From the NCBI RefSeq assembly GCF_014648775.1, contig NZ_BMRT01000004.1:434001-498000 (forward strand): a stretch of DNA of 64,000 nt. The letters are read 5' to 3'. Position 1 is the stretch's first letter; each line of letters begins with the position of its first letter. Origin of the DNA: Streptomyces abikoensis (GTDB lineage: Bacteria; Actinomycetota; Actinomycetes; Streptomycetales; Streptomycetaceae). Below are positions 36,597 to 46,050 of this stretch, piece after piece. A program made the position numbers and the translations under genes. The notes beneath the pieces are model-generated. The model was given only the letters and a program-made list of their open reading frames with translations. It made no database searches and was not told the DNA's origin.

Positions 36597-39218
36597 TCAG
36601 GCGCCCGGGAGCGCCGCGAGCTGCGCGCTGATCCGCTCGATGTCGGCCTCGGCCGTCGCCAGGCGCGTACGGATCTTCTCCACGGCGACCTCGGCGGCCT
36701 TGGCCAGGAAGGCCTCGTTGCCCAGCTTGGCCGTGGCCTGCGCCTTCTCCTTCTCGGCCGCGGCCAGCGCCTTGGCCAGGCGCTTGCGCTCGGCCTCGAC
36801 GTCGATCGTGCCGGACAGGTCGAGGGCGACCGTGGCACCGGCGACCGGGAGGGTCGCGGTGGCGTGGAAGCCGTCCTCGGCGGGCTGGAGGCGCAGCAGC
36901 TGACGGATCGCGCCCTCGTGGGCGGCGAGCGTCGTGCCCGACAGGTCGAGCTTCGCCGGGACGCGCTGGCCGGGCTGGAGGCCCTGGTCGGCACGGAAGC
37001 GGCGGACCTCGGTGATCACCTGCTGGAGGTTCTCGATCTCGGCCTCGGCGGCGGCGTCACGGAAACCGCTGTCCTTCGGCCAGTCGGCGACGACGACCGA
37101 CTCCTTGCCCGTGAGCGTGGTCCACAGCGTCTCGGTGACGAAGGGCACGACCGGGTGGAGGAGCTTGAGGGTGACGTCGAGGACCTCGCCGAGCACGCGC
37201 GCGGAGACCTTGGCCTGCTCGCCACCCGCCATGAAGGTCGTCTTCGACAGCTCGACGTACCAGTCGAAGACCTCGTCCCACGCGAAGTGGAAGAGGGCGT
37301 CGGACAGCTTCGCGAACTGGTAGTCGTCGTAGTAGGCGTCGACCTCGGCGACCGTCGCGTTGAGGCGCGACATGATCCAGCGGTCGGTGGCCGACATCTG
37401 CTCCACCGGCGGCAGCTCGCCCTCGACCGTCGCGCCGTTCATCATCGCGAAGCGCGTGGCGTTCCAGATCTTGTTGGCGAAGTTCCGCGAGCCCTGGACC
37501 CAGTCCTCGCCGATCGGCACGTCGACGCCGGGGTTGGCACCGCGCGCGAGGGTGAAGCGGACGGCGTCGGAGCCGTACTTGTCCATCCAGTCCAGCGGGT
37601 TGACCGCGTTGCCGAAGGACTTCGACATCTTCTTGCCGAACTGGTCGCGGACCATGCCGTGGAGGGCGATGGTGTGGAACGGCGGGGTGCCGTCCATCGC
37701 GTACAGGCCGAACATCATCATCCGGACGACCCAGAAGAAGAGGATGTCGTAGCCGGTGACGAGGACGGAGTTCGGGTAGAACTTCGCGACGCTGTCGGTC
37801 TTCTCGGGCCAGCCGAGCGTGGAGAACGGCCACAGGCCGGAGGAGAACCAGGTGTCGAGGACGTCGGTCTCCTGGTGCCAGCCCTCGCCGGCGGGCGGCT
37901 GCTCGTCCGGGCCGACGCAGACCATCTCGCCGTCCGGGCCGTACCAGACCGGGATGCGGTGGCCCCACCACAGCTGACGCGAGATGCACCAGTCGTGGAG
38001 GTTGTCCACCCAGTCGAAGTACCGCTTCTCCATCTCCTGCGGGTGGATCTTGACCTGGCCGTCACGGACGGCGTCGGCGGCGGCCTTGGCCAGCGGGGCG
38101 GTCTTCACCCACCACTGCATGGACTGACGCGGCTCCAGCGTCGTCTTGCAGCGCGAGCAGTGGCCCACGGAGTGGGTGTACGGGCGCTTCTCGGCGACGA
38201 TCCGGCCCTCGGCGCGCAGGGCGCCGACGATCGCGGAGCGGGCCTCGAAGCGGTCCAGACCGAGGAAGGGGCCGTGGGTGGTGATCACGCCGTGCTCGTC
38301 GAGAACGGTGATCGACGGCAGGTCGTGGCGGCGCCCGATCTCGAAGTCGTTCGGGTCGTGGGCGGGGGTGACCTTGACGGCACCCGTGCCGAACTCGGGG
38401 TCGACGTGCTCGTCGGCGACGACCGGGATGCGGCGGCCGGTCAGCGGCAGCTCGATCTCGGTGCCGACGAGGTGCTTGTAGCGCTCGTCCTCGGGGTGGA
38501 CGGCCACGGCGGTGTCGCCGAGCATCGTCTCGGCGCGGGTCGTGGCGACGACGATCTCCGAGTCCCCGGAGCCGTACCGGATGGAGACGAGCTCGCCCTC
38601 GTCGTCCTGGTACTCCACCTCGATGTCGGAGATGGCGGTCAGACAGCGCGGGCACCAGTTGATGATGCGCTCGGCGCGGTAGATCAGCTCGTCGTCGTAG
38701 AGCTTCTTGAAGATCGTCTGGACGGCCTTGGAGAGGCCCTCGTCCATGGTGAAGCGCTCGCGGGACCAGGCGACACCATCGCCCAGGCGACGCATCTGCC
38801 CGGAGATCTGACCGCCGGACTTGGCCTTCCACTGCCAGACGCGCTCGACGAACGCCTCGCGGCCGAGGTCGTGGCGGGACTTGCCCTCCTTGGCCAGCTC
38901 GCGCTCGACCACGTTCTGCGTGGCGATGCCGGCGTGGTCCATGCCGGGCTGCCACAGGACCTCGAAGCCCTGCATGCGCTTGCGGCGGGTGAGGGCGTCG
39001 ATCAGCGTGTGCTCGAAGGCGTGGCCCAGGTGGAGGGAGCCCGTGACGTTCGGCGGGGGGATGACGATGGTGTACGGCTCTTTGTCGCTCTTGGCGTCGG
39101 CCTCGAAGTAGCCCCGCTCTACCCAGCGCTCGTACAGCGGCCCCTCTACCTCGGCCGGCGCGTACTGGGTCGGCAGTTCGGGGACGCTGTCTGGTGTCTG
39201 CTGAGTGTTCTCGGTCAC
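36597..39218 (-). CDS. valS: Valyl-tRNA synthetase
   Basis: An 873-aa class I aminoacyl-tRNA synthetase. GTG 39218 (VTENTQQTPDSVPEL) is the start; the long open frame upstream is only the antisense of the proline-rich genes. Signatures are PPPNVTGSLHLGHAF (HIGH) and KKMSKSFGN (KMSKS). The editing CP1 domain includes VGTEIELPLTGRRIPVVADE. The C-terminal coiled coil (VEAERKRLAKALAAAEKEKA) binds tRNA. It normally neighbours folC in actinobacteria, but here a 6-kb plus-strand block separates them. Confidence 0.98.
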   Translation of the reverse strand: MTENTQQTPDSVPELPTQYAPAEVEGPLYERWVERGYFEADAKSDKEPYTIVIPPPNVTGSLHLGHAFEHTLIDALTRRKRMQGFEVLWQPGMDHAGIATQNVVERELAKEGKSRHDLGREAFVERVWQWKAKSGGQISGQMRRLGDGVAWSRERFTMDEGLSKAVQTIFKKLYDDELIYRAERIINWCPRCLTAISDIEVEYQDDEGELVSIRYGSGDSEIVVATTRAETMLGDTAVAVHPEDERYKHLVGTEIELPLTGRRIPVVADEHVDPEFGTGAVKVTPAHDPNDFEIGRRHDLPSITVLDEHGVITTHGPFLGLDRFEARSAIVGALRAEGRIVAEKRPYTHSVGHCSRCKTTLEPRQSMQWWVKTAPLAKAAADAVRDGQVKIHPQEMEKRYFDWVDNLHDWCISRQLWWGHRIPVWYGPDGEMVCVGPDEQPPAGEGWHQETDVLDTWFSSGLWPFSTLGWPEKTDSVAKFYPNSVLVTGYDILFFWVVRMMMFGLYAMDGTPPFHTIALHGMVRDQFGKKMSKSFGNAVNPLDWMDKYGSDAVRFTLARGANPGVDVPIGEDWVQGSRNFANKIWNATRFAMMNGATVEGELPPVEQMSATDRWIMSRLNATVAEVDAYYDDYQFAKLSDALFHFAWDEVFDWYVELSKTTFMAGGEQAKVSARVLGEVLDVTLKLLHPVVPFVTETLWTTLTGKESVVVADWPKDSGFRDAAAEAEIENLQQVITEVRRFRADQGLQPGQRVPAKLDLSGTTLAAHEGAIRQLLRLQPAEDGFHATATLPVAGATVALDLSGTIDVEAERKRLAKALAAAEKEKAQATAKLGNEAFLAKAAEVAVEKIRTRLATAEADIERISAQLAALPGA

Positions 39219-39280
39219 GGACCGAATTCTACGGGGAGGGGCCGACAGCTCACGAACCCGTTTCCGCCCCGCCGCACGGC

Positions 39281-39306
39281 TCGAATAAGCGATCGACAAA
39301 GATGAC
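39281..39306 (+). promoter_or_regulatory. Duplicated upstream element, copy 1
   Basis: TCGAATAAGCGATCGACAAA then GATG, 70 bases before the ATG at 39354. Almost the same element lies at the same distance before the downstream paralogue, so it is probably a promoter or operator copied with the gene. The sigma class is not recognisable. Confidence 0.4.
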
Positions 39307-39353
39307 GTGCACCTGACCCAGGCCCCCTGCACGTGAGAGAGCCGAGAACGACG

Positions 39354-40325
39354 ATGAGCCACCCCCAGCCGGGCCCGTACGGCCAGCAGCCGCCGCCCGC
39401 CCCCTACGGCCAGCCCGGCTATGGCTATCCGCAGGCACCGTCCGCGAACCCATACGGCGCCGGCGCCTACGGCTATCCGCACCCGCAGGCTCACCCGTAC
39501 GGCCAGCCGGGCCCGTACGGCCACCCGGGGCCCTACGGACAACAGCCCGGCATGCCGATTCCGTACCCGCCGCCCCTCCCCCCGCACAACAGCAACAAGG
39601 GCAAGGCCATCGGCATCGCGCTGGGCGCGGTGATCCTGGTCGGCGCGATCGTCGTGGGCGGCTTCGTGCTGATGTCGGGCGGCCACGGGGGCGGCGGCAC
39701 CGGGGGCGGAGGGGGCGCCAAGGGCGGCGGGGGTCCGGTCACGGAGGCGGGCCCGCGCCACAAGCTCGTCACCCCCGACACGATCCTGGCCGGCGAGTAC
39801 CGCAAGGAGACCGGCGCGGACCTGCCGGTACTGGGCTCGGACGAGAAGGCCGACCTCCGCCACATGGGCGTCGCCGACCCCGAGACCATCTCGGGCGCGT
39901 ACGAGACGGGCAGCCCGGGGCCGACGCAGAAGAAGCTCCGCTTCACCGGCGCCTGGGGCCGCATCAAGACCCCGGAACGCGTCGTGGACGGCATGTTCGC
40001 GTCGCTGGGCGCCGCGCTCAAGAGGGACGACGGCGACGGCGAGGGCCGCATGGAACTCGAGGGCACCGCGGAACGCGTCACCCCCTCCGGGCTGGACGAC
40101 GGCGCGGTGATGAAGTGCCAGCACACCCACCTCGTCGGCACCACCGCCCCGGGCGGCAAGCCCATCACGATGCAGATGTGCGTCTGGGCCGACCACAGCA
40201 CGACGGAAGCGGTGTTCAGCCTGGACACGGCGGCGGTCCTGGCGGGGAAGAAGGTCCCCCTGGCGGAGGCGGCGGAGCTGACGTCGAAGGTGCGCAAGGA
40301 CACGCGGGTGGAGCTGACGAAGTGA
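39354..40325 (+). CDS. Proline/tyrosine-rich single-TM membrane protein, paralogue 1
   Basis: A 323-aa protein. The cytoplasmic N-region (1-~82) is built of PYGQ/GYPQ-type repeats. One TM helix lies at about 86-108 (AIGIALGAVILVGAIVVGGFVL), followed by a Gly-rich hinge and a ~200-aa extracellular domain with two Cys (MKCQHTHL and MQMCVWAD). It shares layout and the Cys pair with the gene at 40752, and the region before the start is also similar, so the two arose by tandem duplication. Pro-rich N-tails of this kind are common in Streptomyces envelope proteins. Function is unknown. Confidence 0.82.
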   Translation: MSHPQPGPYGQQPPPAPYGQPGYGYPQAPSANPYGAGAYGYPHPQAHPYGQPGPYGHPGPYGQQPGMPIPYPPPLPPHNSNKGKAIGIALGAVILVGAIVVGGFVLMSGGHGGGGTGGGGGAKGGGGPVTEAGPRHKLVTPDTILAGEYRKETGADLPVLGSDEKADLRHMGVADPETISGAYETGSPGPTQKKLRFTGAWGRIKTPERVVDGMFASLGAALKRDDGDGEGRMELEGTAERVTPSGLDDGAVMKCQHTHLVGTTAPGGKPITMQMCVWADHSTTEAVFSLDTAAVLAGKKVPLAEAAELTSKVRKDTRVELTK

Positions 40326-40674
40326 CGAGCCGTCGCGTGCGGTCCGGGGCGCTGGCGGGGGCGTCCCTGCTGGCACTGGCGGGGCCGGCGCTGGCAGGCT
40401 GCGACAGCGCCGACCGCAACTCCGCGACCCGTCCGACGGCGATCCCGTCTGCCACAACGCCGTCGACCCCGGGGAGGACAAGGACAAGGACGTTGCCGAG
40501 GACCAGCTGAGCCGGGCGACGCTCCTGCTCGGGGTGACGAACGGGCAGCGGGTGCACGCCGTGTACACGACCGAGCTCACCTGGTCGGGCAGCCCGCAGA
40601 GGCTCACGCCCGCACGTCCGTCTCGCAGTAGCACACACGGGACTTGTTCCGAAACCGTTGCGGGGCCGAGGTAA
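40322..40674 (+). pseudogene. Frameshifted lipoprotein gene remnant
   Basis: GTG 40322 overlaps the previous stop and opens VTSRRVRSGALAGASLLALA, then GPALAGC, a clear lipoprotein signal with lipobox LAGC. About 15 codons later the frame turns to low-complexity Thr/Arg. The +1-shifted frame (from 40435) then reads DGDPVCHNAVDPGEDKDKDV and AEDQLSRATLLLGVTNGQRV, which looks like real coding sequence, to a TAA at 40672. One small indel near 40420-40440 explains both frames. Alternatively the short frame (62 aa) is expressed as is. Confidence 0.6.
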
Positions 40675-40677
40675 AGC

Positions 40678-40703
40678 CGGAATAAGCCATCGGGAAAGAT
40701 GGC
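40678..40703 (+). promoter_or_regulatory. Duplicated upstream element, copy 2
   Basis: CCGGAATAAGCCATCGGGAA then AGATGG, 71 bases before the ATG at 40752; it matches copy 1 at about three quarters of positions. Both genes also share CGTGAGAGA nearer the start. Confidence 0.4.
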
Positions 40704-40751
40704 GCAGAGCTGTCGCGTGTCGCGTGAGAGAACTGCGTCGAAGAGGAACTG

Positions 40752-41717
40752 ATGAGCTACCCCCAGCCGGGCCCGTACGGCCAGCAGCCGCCGCCCAACC
40801 CGTACGGCCAGGGCGGCGCCCCCGGCCAGCCCGGCTACGGCTACCCCCAGCAGCCCCCCGCCCCCTACGGCGCCCCGCCGCCCCCGCCCCCGCCGCCGGG
40901 CACGCCCTACGGCGCCCCGCCCCAGCAGGCCGGCTGGGGCCAGCCCCCGGCCCCCCAGCCCCAGGGCTGGGGCCAGCAGCCGGGCATGCCGGGCGGCTAC
41001 CCGCCCCAGCCGAGCGGCGGCGGCGCGGGCAAGGCGATCGGCATCACGGTGGGCGTGCTGGTCGTCGTGGGCGCGATCGTGGGCGGCGTGCTCTTCCTGA
41101 ACGGCGGCGGCGGTAACGGTGACGGCGATGTGAAGCCGTACACGATGGACCTGCCGGTCTCCTTGCTGGACGGCAAGTTCGTCGAGGCCCCGACGCCGGC
41201 GGGCGCACAGAACCAGCCGAAGAGCCTCGCCGACAACGAAAAGGCCAAGGCCGCGGGCATCGAGAACGGCACGTCGGTGAGCAAGGCGTACACGAACCCG
41301 GAGAAGCAGGCGCTGTCGGTTGGCGGCACCTACGGCACGATCGCCGACCCCAAGAAGACCGTCGACGCACTGATCGCCCAGTCGGACGAACAGCAGTCCC
41401 AGCTCGCGTCGAAGCTCAACGCCAAGATCGAGACGACCACGCCCTGGACGGACTTCTCGCCGAGCGGCTTCGACGGTGCGGTGCTGAAGTGCCGGACGCA
41501 GAAGACCACCAGCTCCTACGGCAGCATCTCCTCCGAGGCCGAGACCTCCTCCTGCGTCTGGGGCGACAAGAGCGCGGTGGGCATCGTCCAGCACCAGATC
41601 TCGAAGAGCAGCAGCCCCTACGGCGGTGCCACCGCAGCCACCGGCAACGTCATGTCCGCCCAGGAGCTCTCCGACGCGACCGCCAAGATCCGCAACCAGG
41701 TCCGCAAGGAGAAGTAA
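40752..41717 (+). CDS. Proline-rich single-TM membrane protein, paralogue 2
   Basis: A 321-aa protein with the same plan as the gene at 39354: N-terminal PYGQ/PPPP repeats (1-~95), TM helix about 97-118 (AIGITVGVLVVVGAIVGGVLFL), then a ~200-aa outer domain with Cys in LKCRTQKT and SSCVWGDK that could form one disulfide. MSYPQPGPYGQQPPP is nearly identical to the start of paralogue 1. It ends at a strong hairpin. Function is unknown; the conserved CVW motif around the second Cys defines the family within this window. Confidence 0.82.
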   Translation: MSYPQPGPYGQQPPPNPYGQGGAPGQPGYGYPQQPPAPYGAPPPPPPPPGTPYGAPPQQAGWGQPPAPQPQGWGQQPGMPGGYPPQPSGGGAGKAIGITVGVLVVVGAIVGGVLFLNGGGGNGDGDVKPYTMDLPVSLLDGKFVEAPTPAGAQNQPKSLADNEKAKAAGIENGTSVSKAYTNPEKQALSVGGTYGTIADPKKTVDALIAQSDEQQSQLASKLNAKIETTTPWTDFSPSGFDGAVLKCRTQKTTSSYGSISSEAETSSCVWGDKSAVGIVQHQISKSSSPYGGATAATGNVMSAQELSDATAKIRNQVRKEK

Positions 41718-41740
41718 CCCTCCAGCGGCCCGCTCACCCC

Positions 41741-41780
41741 ACGGCCGCCGCGCATGCCCACCCGGCATCGCGGCGGCCGT
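41741..41780 (+). terminator. Long hairpin terminator
   Basis: ACGGCCGCCGCG / CGCGGCGGCCGT (12 bp) extended by inner ATGCC/GGCAT, 23 bases after the stop at 41717. Confidence 0.88.
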
Positions 41781-41879
41781 TGCGTTGCGCCAGCGGAAAT
41801 CACCACATAAGACCGCCCGAACGAGTGATCGTGCGCCAATAGTCGGAAGCACAGGCGTTCCCGCTCCTACTTTCGGGCC

Positions 41880-42782
41880 ATGGTCACTTCACACCATGAG
41901 GCGGCGCACCGGATCTTCCAGGACTGTCCGGAGCTGCTCGCGCCCGTGTTCCGGATCCTGGACGTGCCGTTTCCGGCGAAGGCGTCGGTAGAGGTACTCA
42001 CGGCGGATGCCACCGAGATCAGACCGCTGGAGCGGCGCGTGGACAGCGTGCTGCGCATCGAACCGCCCGATGGCACCAGCGGCTTCCTCCTCGCGATCGA
42101 GGCACAGGGACGCCGCGACCCGGTCAAGGCCGTCAGCTGGGCGTACTACCTGTCTTTTCTGATGGCGAAGTATGCCTGCCCCGCGCTCCTACTCGTGGTC
42201 TGCCACGACAAGCCGACAGCCAACTGGGCGGCTGGCCCCTTCCGGCTCGGTCCCGAAGGCTGGACCGCGCTGACCGTGCAACCTTTGGTCCTTGGGCCCG
42301 AGAACGTGCCCGTCATCACCGACCCGGACCGGGCCGCCCGAAACCTGGCGCTGGCGACGTTCTCGGCTATCACTCACGCCCGCGGTCAGGAAGCTCCGGC
42401 CATACTGGAGGCGCTGGCACGAGGCCTGGCGACGGCCGACGAGGAGTCCATCGCTTACTACGCGGAACTGTTGGAAATCGGCCTGGGCGAAACCCCGGCA
42501 GGAGACATCTGGAGGAACCTCATGCCCCGCACCTACTTCCCCGGACGCGGCACCCTCATCGAGAAGACGTTCCTGGAAGGCGAGGCCAAGGGACGAGCCG
42601 AGGGACGAGTCGAAGAACGTGCGCAGATGGTGCTGCACGTCCTGGAGAAGCGTGGAATCCCCACACCGGACGAGGTCCAGGAACGCGTCACGTCCTGCAC
42701 CTACATGGACATCCTGGCGGACTGGCTGGACCGCGCCTTCACCGTCTCGAAGGCCGAAGACATCTTCAACGACGAGATCTAA
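41880..42782 (+). CDS. Rpn/PD-(D/E)XK-type nuclease-like protein
   Basis: A 300-aa protein of a family very common in Streptomyces and related to Rpn recombination-promoting nucleases. The likely metal-binding residues are D55 (RVDSVLRIE) and E74-Q76 (FLLAIEAQGRRD), followed by AVSWAYYLSFLMAKY. The C-terminal third is helical and charged (EGEAKGRAEGRVEERAQMV). Relatives of Rpn are often found as scattered single genes with signs of transfer. Here it sits alone between two hairpins, separating the duplicated membrane genes from clpX. Activity is not proven. Confidence 0.75.
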   Translation: MVTSHHEAAHRIFQDCPELLAPVFRILDVPFPAKASVEVLTADATEIRPLERRVDSVLRIEPPDGTSGFLLAIEAQGRRDPVKAVSWAYYLSFLMAKYACPALLLVVCHDKPTANWAAGPFRLGPEGWTALTVQPLVLGPENVPVITDPDRAARNLALATFSAITHARGQEAPAILEALARGLATADEESIAYYAELLEIGLGETPAGDIWRNLMPRTYFPGRGTLIEKTFLEGEAKGRAEGRVEERAQMVLHVLEKRGIPTPDEVQERVTSCTYMDILADWLDRAFTVSKAEDIFNDEI

Positions 42783-42798
42783 AGTCCAGACAGCACCA

Positions 42799-42834
42799 GA
42801 GGGGGCGCCCCGCCGGCCGGCCGGGCGCCCCCTC
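42799..42834. terminator. Bidirectional hairpin terminator
   Basis: GAGGGGGCGCCC / GGGCGCCCCCTC with a 12-base G/C loop, between convergent stops at 42782 and 42856. Confidence 0.9.
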
Positions 42835-42855
42835 AGTTACGTACTCCGCGAGGAC

Positions 42856-44142
<1,287 letters not shown>

Positions 44143-44316
44143 GAGGTGCTTCCCCTTCGCCTGGGATCCGCCTTGCTCTGCGAACCCGAGTGCTTGCCTA
44201 TCGACGGTACCTTGCCGGGCCCCCCGCGCGGGCCCCCCTTGGACCTACTCGGCCAAGGGAGAGCCCGTCGTCGGCGGCGCGGTGGTGGCTGGGACCGGTC
44301 GGACCGAGTGGTGCGG

Positions 44317-44970
44317 TCAGACGGTCACGGACGACTTGCGCGTCGAGACGATCTGGTCGACCAGACCGTACGCGAGCGCGTCCTCAGCGGTGAGGATCTT
44401 GTCGCGCTCGATGTCGTCGCGGATCTTCTCGATCGGCTGGGTGGAGTGCTTGGCCAGCATCTCCTCCAGCTGGGTGCGCATCCGCATGATCTCCTTGGCG
44501 GCGATCTCCAGGTCGGAGAGCTGCTCGCGGCCCGTCTGGCTGGACGGCTGGTGGATCAGCACCCGGGCGTTGGGCAGCGCCATGCGCTTGCCGGGGGTAC
44601 CGGCGGCGAGGAGGATCGCGGCGGCGGACGCGGCCTGGCCCATGCAGACCGTCTGGATGTCCGGCTTCACGAACTGCATCGTGTCGTAGATGGCCGTGAG
44701 GGCCGTGAACGAGCCACCGGGGCTGTTGATGTAGATCGAGATGTCACGGTCGGGGTCCATCGACTCCAGGCACAGCAGCTGCGCCATGACGTCGTTGGCG
44801 GAGGCGTCGTCGATCTGGACGCCGAGGAAGATCACGCGCTCCTCGAAGAGCTTCGCGTACGGGTCGTACTCGCGCACGCCCTGCGAGGTGCGCTCGACGA
44901 AGCGCGGAACGACGTAACGGGCCTCGGCCTGGGGGCCGGTGTAGAGGCCGCTGGGGGACGAGATGTTCAT
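44317..44970 (-). CDS. clpP2: ATP-dependent Clp protease proteolytic subunit 2
   Basis: A 217-aa serine protease subunit. ATG 44970 (MNISSPSGLY) follows AGGAG. Catalytic S115 (GQAASAAA), H140 (ARVLIHQPS) and the downstream Asp in the ERDKILTAE segment are present. It is 67 bases after clpP1 and co-transcribed with it. In actinobacteria the two ClpP proteins form one mixed 14-mer. Confidence 0.97.
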   Translation of the reverse strand: MNISSPSGLYTGPQAEARYVVPRFVERTSQGVREYDPYAKLFEERVIFLGVQIDDASANDVMAQLLCLESMDPDRDISIYINSPGGSFTALTAIYDTMQFVKPDIQTVCMGQAASAAAILLAAGTPGKRMALPNARVLIHQPSSQTGREQLSDLEIAAKEIMRMRTQLEEMLAKHSTQPIEKIRDDIERDKILTAEDALAYGLVDQIVSTRKSSVTV

Positions 44971-45037
44971 GCGGGTGTCACTCCTGGTGGCGATGTGGGC
45001 TGGGTACGGCCGGCGGGCGGTCCTGCTGCCGGGGCGG

Positions 45038-45655
45038 TCAGGCCCCGGTGCCGCCGCCGCCCGGAACGCCGGAGGCGTGCGTGATGATCTCGTCGATGAT
45101 CCCGTACTCCTTGGCCTCCTCCGCCGTGAACCAGCGGTCGCGGTCGCCGTCGCGGATGATCGCCTCCACGGTCTGACCGGTGTGCGCGGCGGTGATCTCG
45201 GCCATGCGCTTCTTGGTGCGCAGCAGCTGCTCGGCCTGGATCTTGATGTCCGAGGCGGTGCCGCCGAGGCCCGCGGAGCCCTGGTGCATGAGGATGTCGG
45301 TGTTGGGCAGCGCGAAGCGCTTGCCCGGGGTGCCACCGGTCAGCAGGAACTGGCCCATGGAGGCCGCGAGGCCCATGCCGATGGTGACCACGTCGTTCGG
45401 GATGTACTGCATGGTGTCGTAGACCGCCATGCCCGCCGTCACCGAGCCACCGGGGCTGTTGATGTAGAGGAAGATGTCCTTGGTCGGGTCCGCGGCCAGG
45501 AGGAGCATCTGCGCGGTGATCTTGTTGGCGATGTCGTCGTCGACCTGCTGGCCGAGGAAGATGATCCGCTCCCCGAGCAGCCGGTTGTAGACCTGGTCGC
45601 CGAGGCCACCACCGATGGCGATCTCACCGGCGGCGGAAGGCATCAGATTCGTCAC
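45038..45655 (-). CDS. clpP1: ATP-dependent Clp protease proteolytic subunit 1
   Basis: A 205-aa subunit starting at GTG 45655 (VTNLMPSAAGEIAIGGGLGD) with AGGTGG before it. The catalytic triad is S99 (GLAASMGQ), H124 (DILMHQGS) and D173 (DRDRWFTAEE). First gene of the clpP1-clpP2 unit, preceded by a ClgR box and a TAGGGT -10. In Streptomyces this operon is known to be activated by ClgR. Confidence 0.97.
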   Translation of the reverse strand: MTNLMPSAAGEIAIGGGLGDQVYNRLLGERIIFLGQQVDDDIANKITAQMLLLAADPTKDIFLYINSPGGSVTAGMAVYDTMQYIPNDVVTIGMGLAASMGQFLLTGGTPGKRFALPNTDILMHQGSAGLGGTASDIKIQAEQLLRTKKRMAEITAAHTGQTVEAIIRDGDRDRWFTAEEAKEYGIIDEIITHASGVPGGGGTGA

Positions 45656-45775
45656 GTATCCACCTGCTCGTCTCTGACGGCAACGGGCCGTCTCCGCGTC
45701 TTCTCTGGGGACCGGGGTGGCGTGGCCGGTACGCGCCGGCGCGCTGCCATGTCTCCCCTGCCCTCGTATCTACGG

Positions 45776-45781
45776 ACCCTA
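45776..45781 (-). promoter_or_regulatory. Candidate -10 of the clpP1 promoter
   Basis: TAGGGT on the minus strand fits the Streptomyces vegetative -10 TAGRRT. The -35 region 17-18 bases upstream is poor, as expected for an activator-dependent promoter. It would start transcription near 45769, about 115 bases before the clpP1 GTG. Confidence 0.5.
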
Positions 45782-45819
45782 ACGCGCTGGTCGGCAGGCG
45801 CCATCCCGCATCAGGAACT

Positions 45820-45834
45820 GTTCGCTCTGAGCGC
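45820..45834. promoter_or_regulatory. ClgR-binding site before clpP1
   Basis: GTTCGCTCTGAGCGC matches the published ClgR consensus GTTCGC-N5-GCG exactly. Its centre is about 50 bases upstream of the -10 (around -58), suited to activation. The sequence reads as an operator on the plus strand but is partly symmetric. The rest of the 395-base gap 45656-46050 shows no gene. Confidence 0.75.
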
Positions 45835-45897
45835 AGGTTCCCCCCGTGCGAAAGGGCCGTGCACAGGCCGCGCACAGCCTGTCCGGGGGTGCGCGAC

Positions 45898-45949
45898 GGG
45901 CCCGGTCGCGCGGTCCCGCCGAATGGCGGGGACCGGCGCGTCCGGGCCC
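45898..45949 (-). terminator. Compound hairpin after tig
   Basis: An outer GGGCCCGG/CCGGGCCC and an inner GGTCCCGCC-GAAT-GGCGGGGACC (one bulge), about 100 bases after the tig stop and before the ClgR box. Confidence 0.65.
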
Positions 45950-46050
45950 GTCGTCAAACGCTCCTGCGAGCTCCCCCGGGCGGCTCCGTACGGGGTCGTA
46001 CGGGTCCGTCAGGGGGAAGGCCGGGCGACCCGGCCGGGGAGGGGTGAGGC

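Noticed and set aside
39219..41852. Open frame extending valS to 1751 residues
   Set aside because: The extra 878 codons are the antisense of the two proline-rich membrane genes; the family length and GTG 39218 give 873 aa.
44143..44316. ClgR box upstream of clpX
   Set aside because: GTTCGC occurs on the minus strand, but the following GCG is at the wrong spacing (8 rather than 5 bases).
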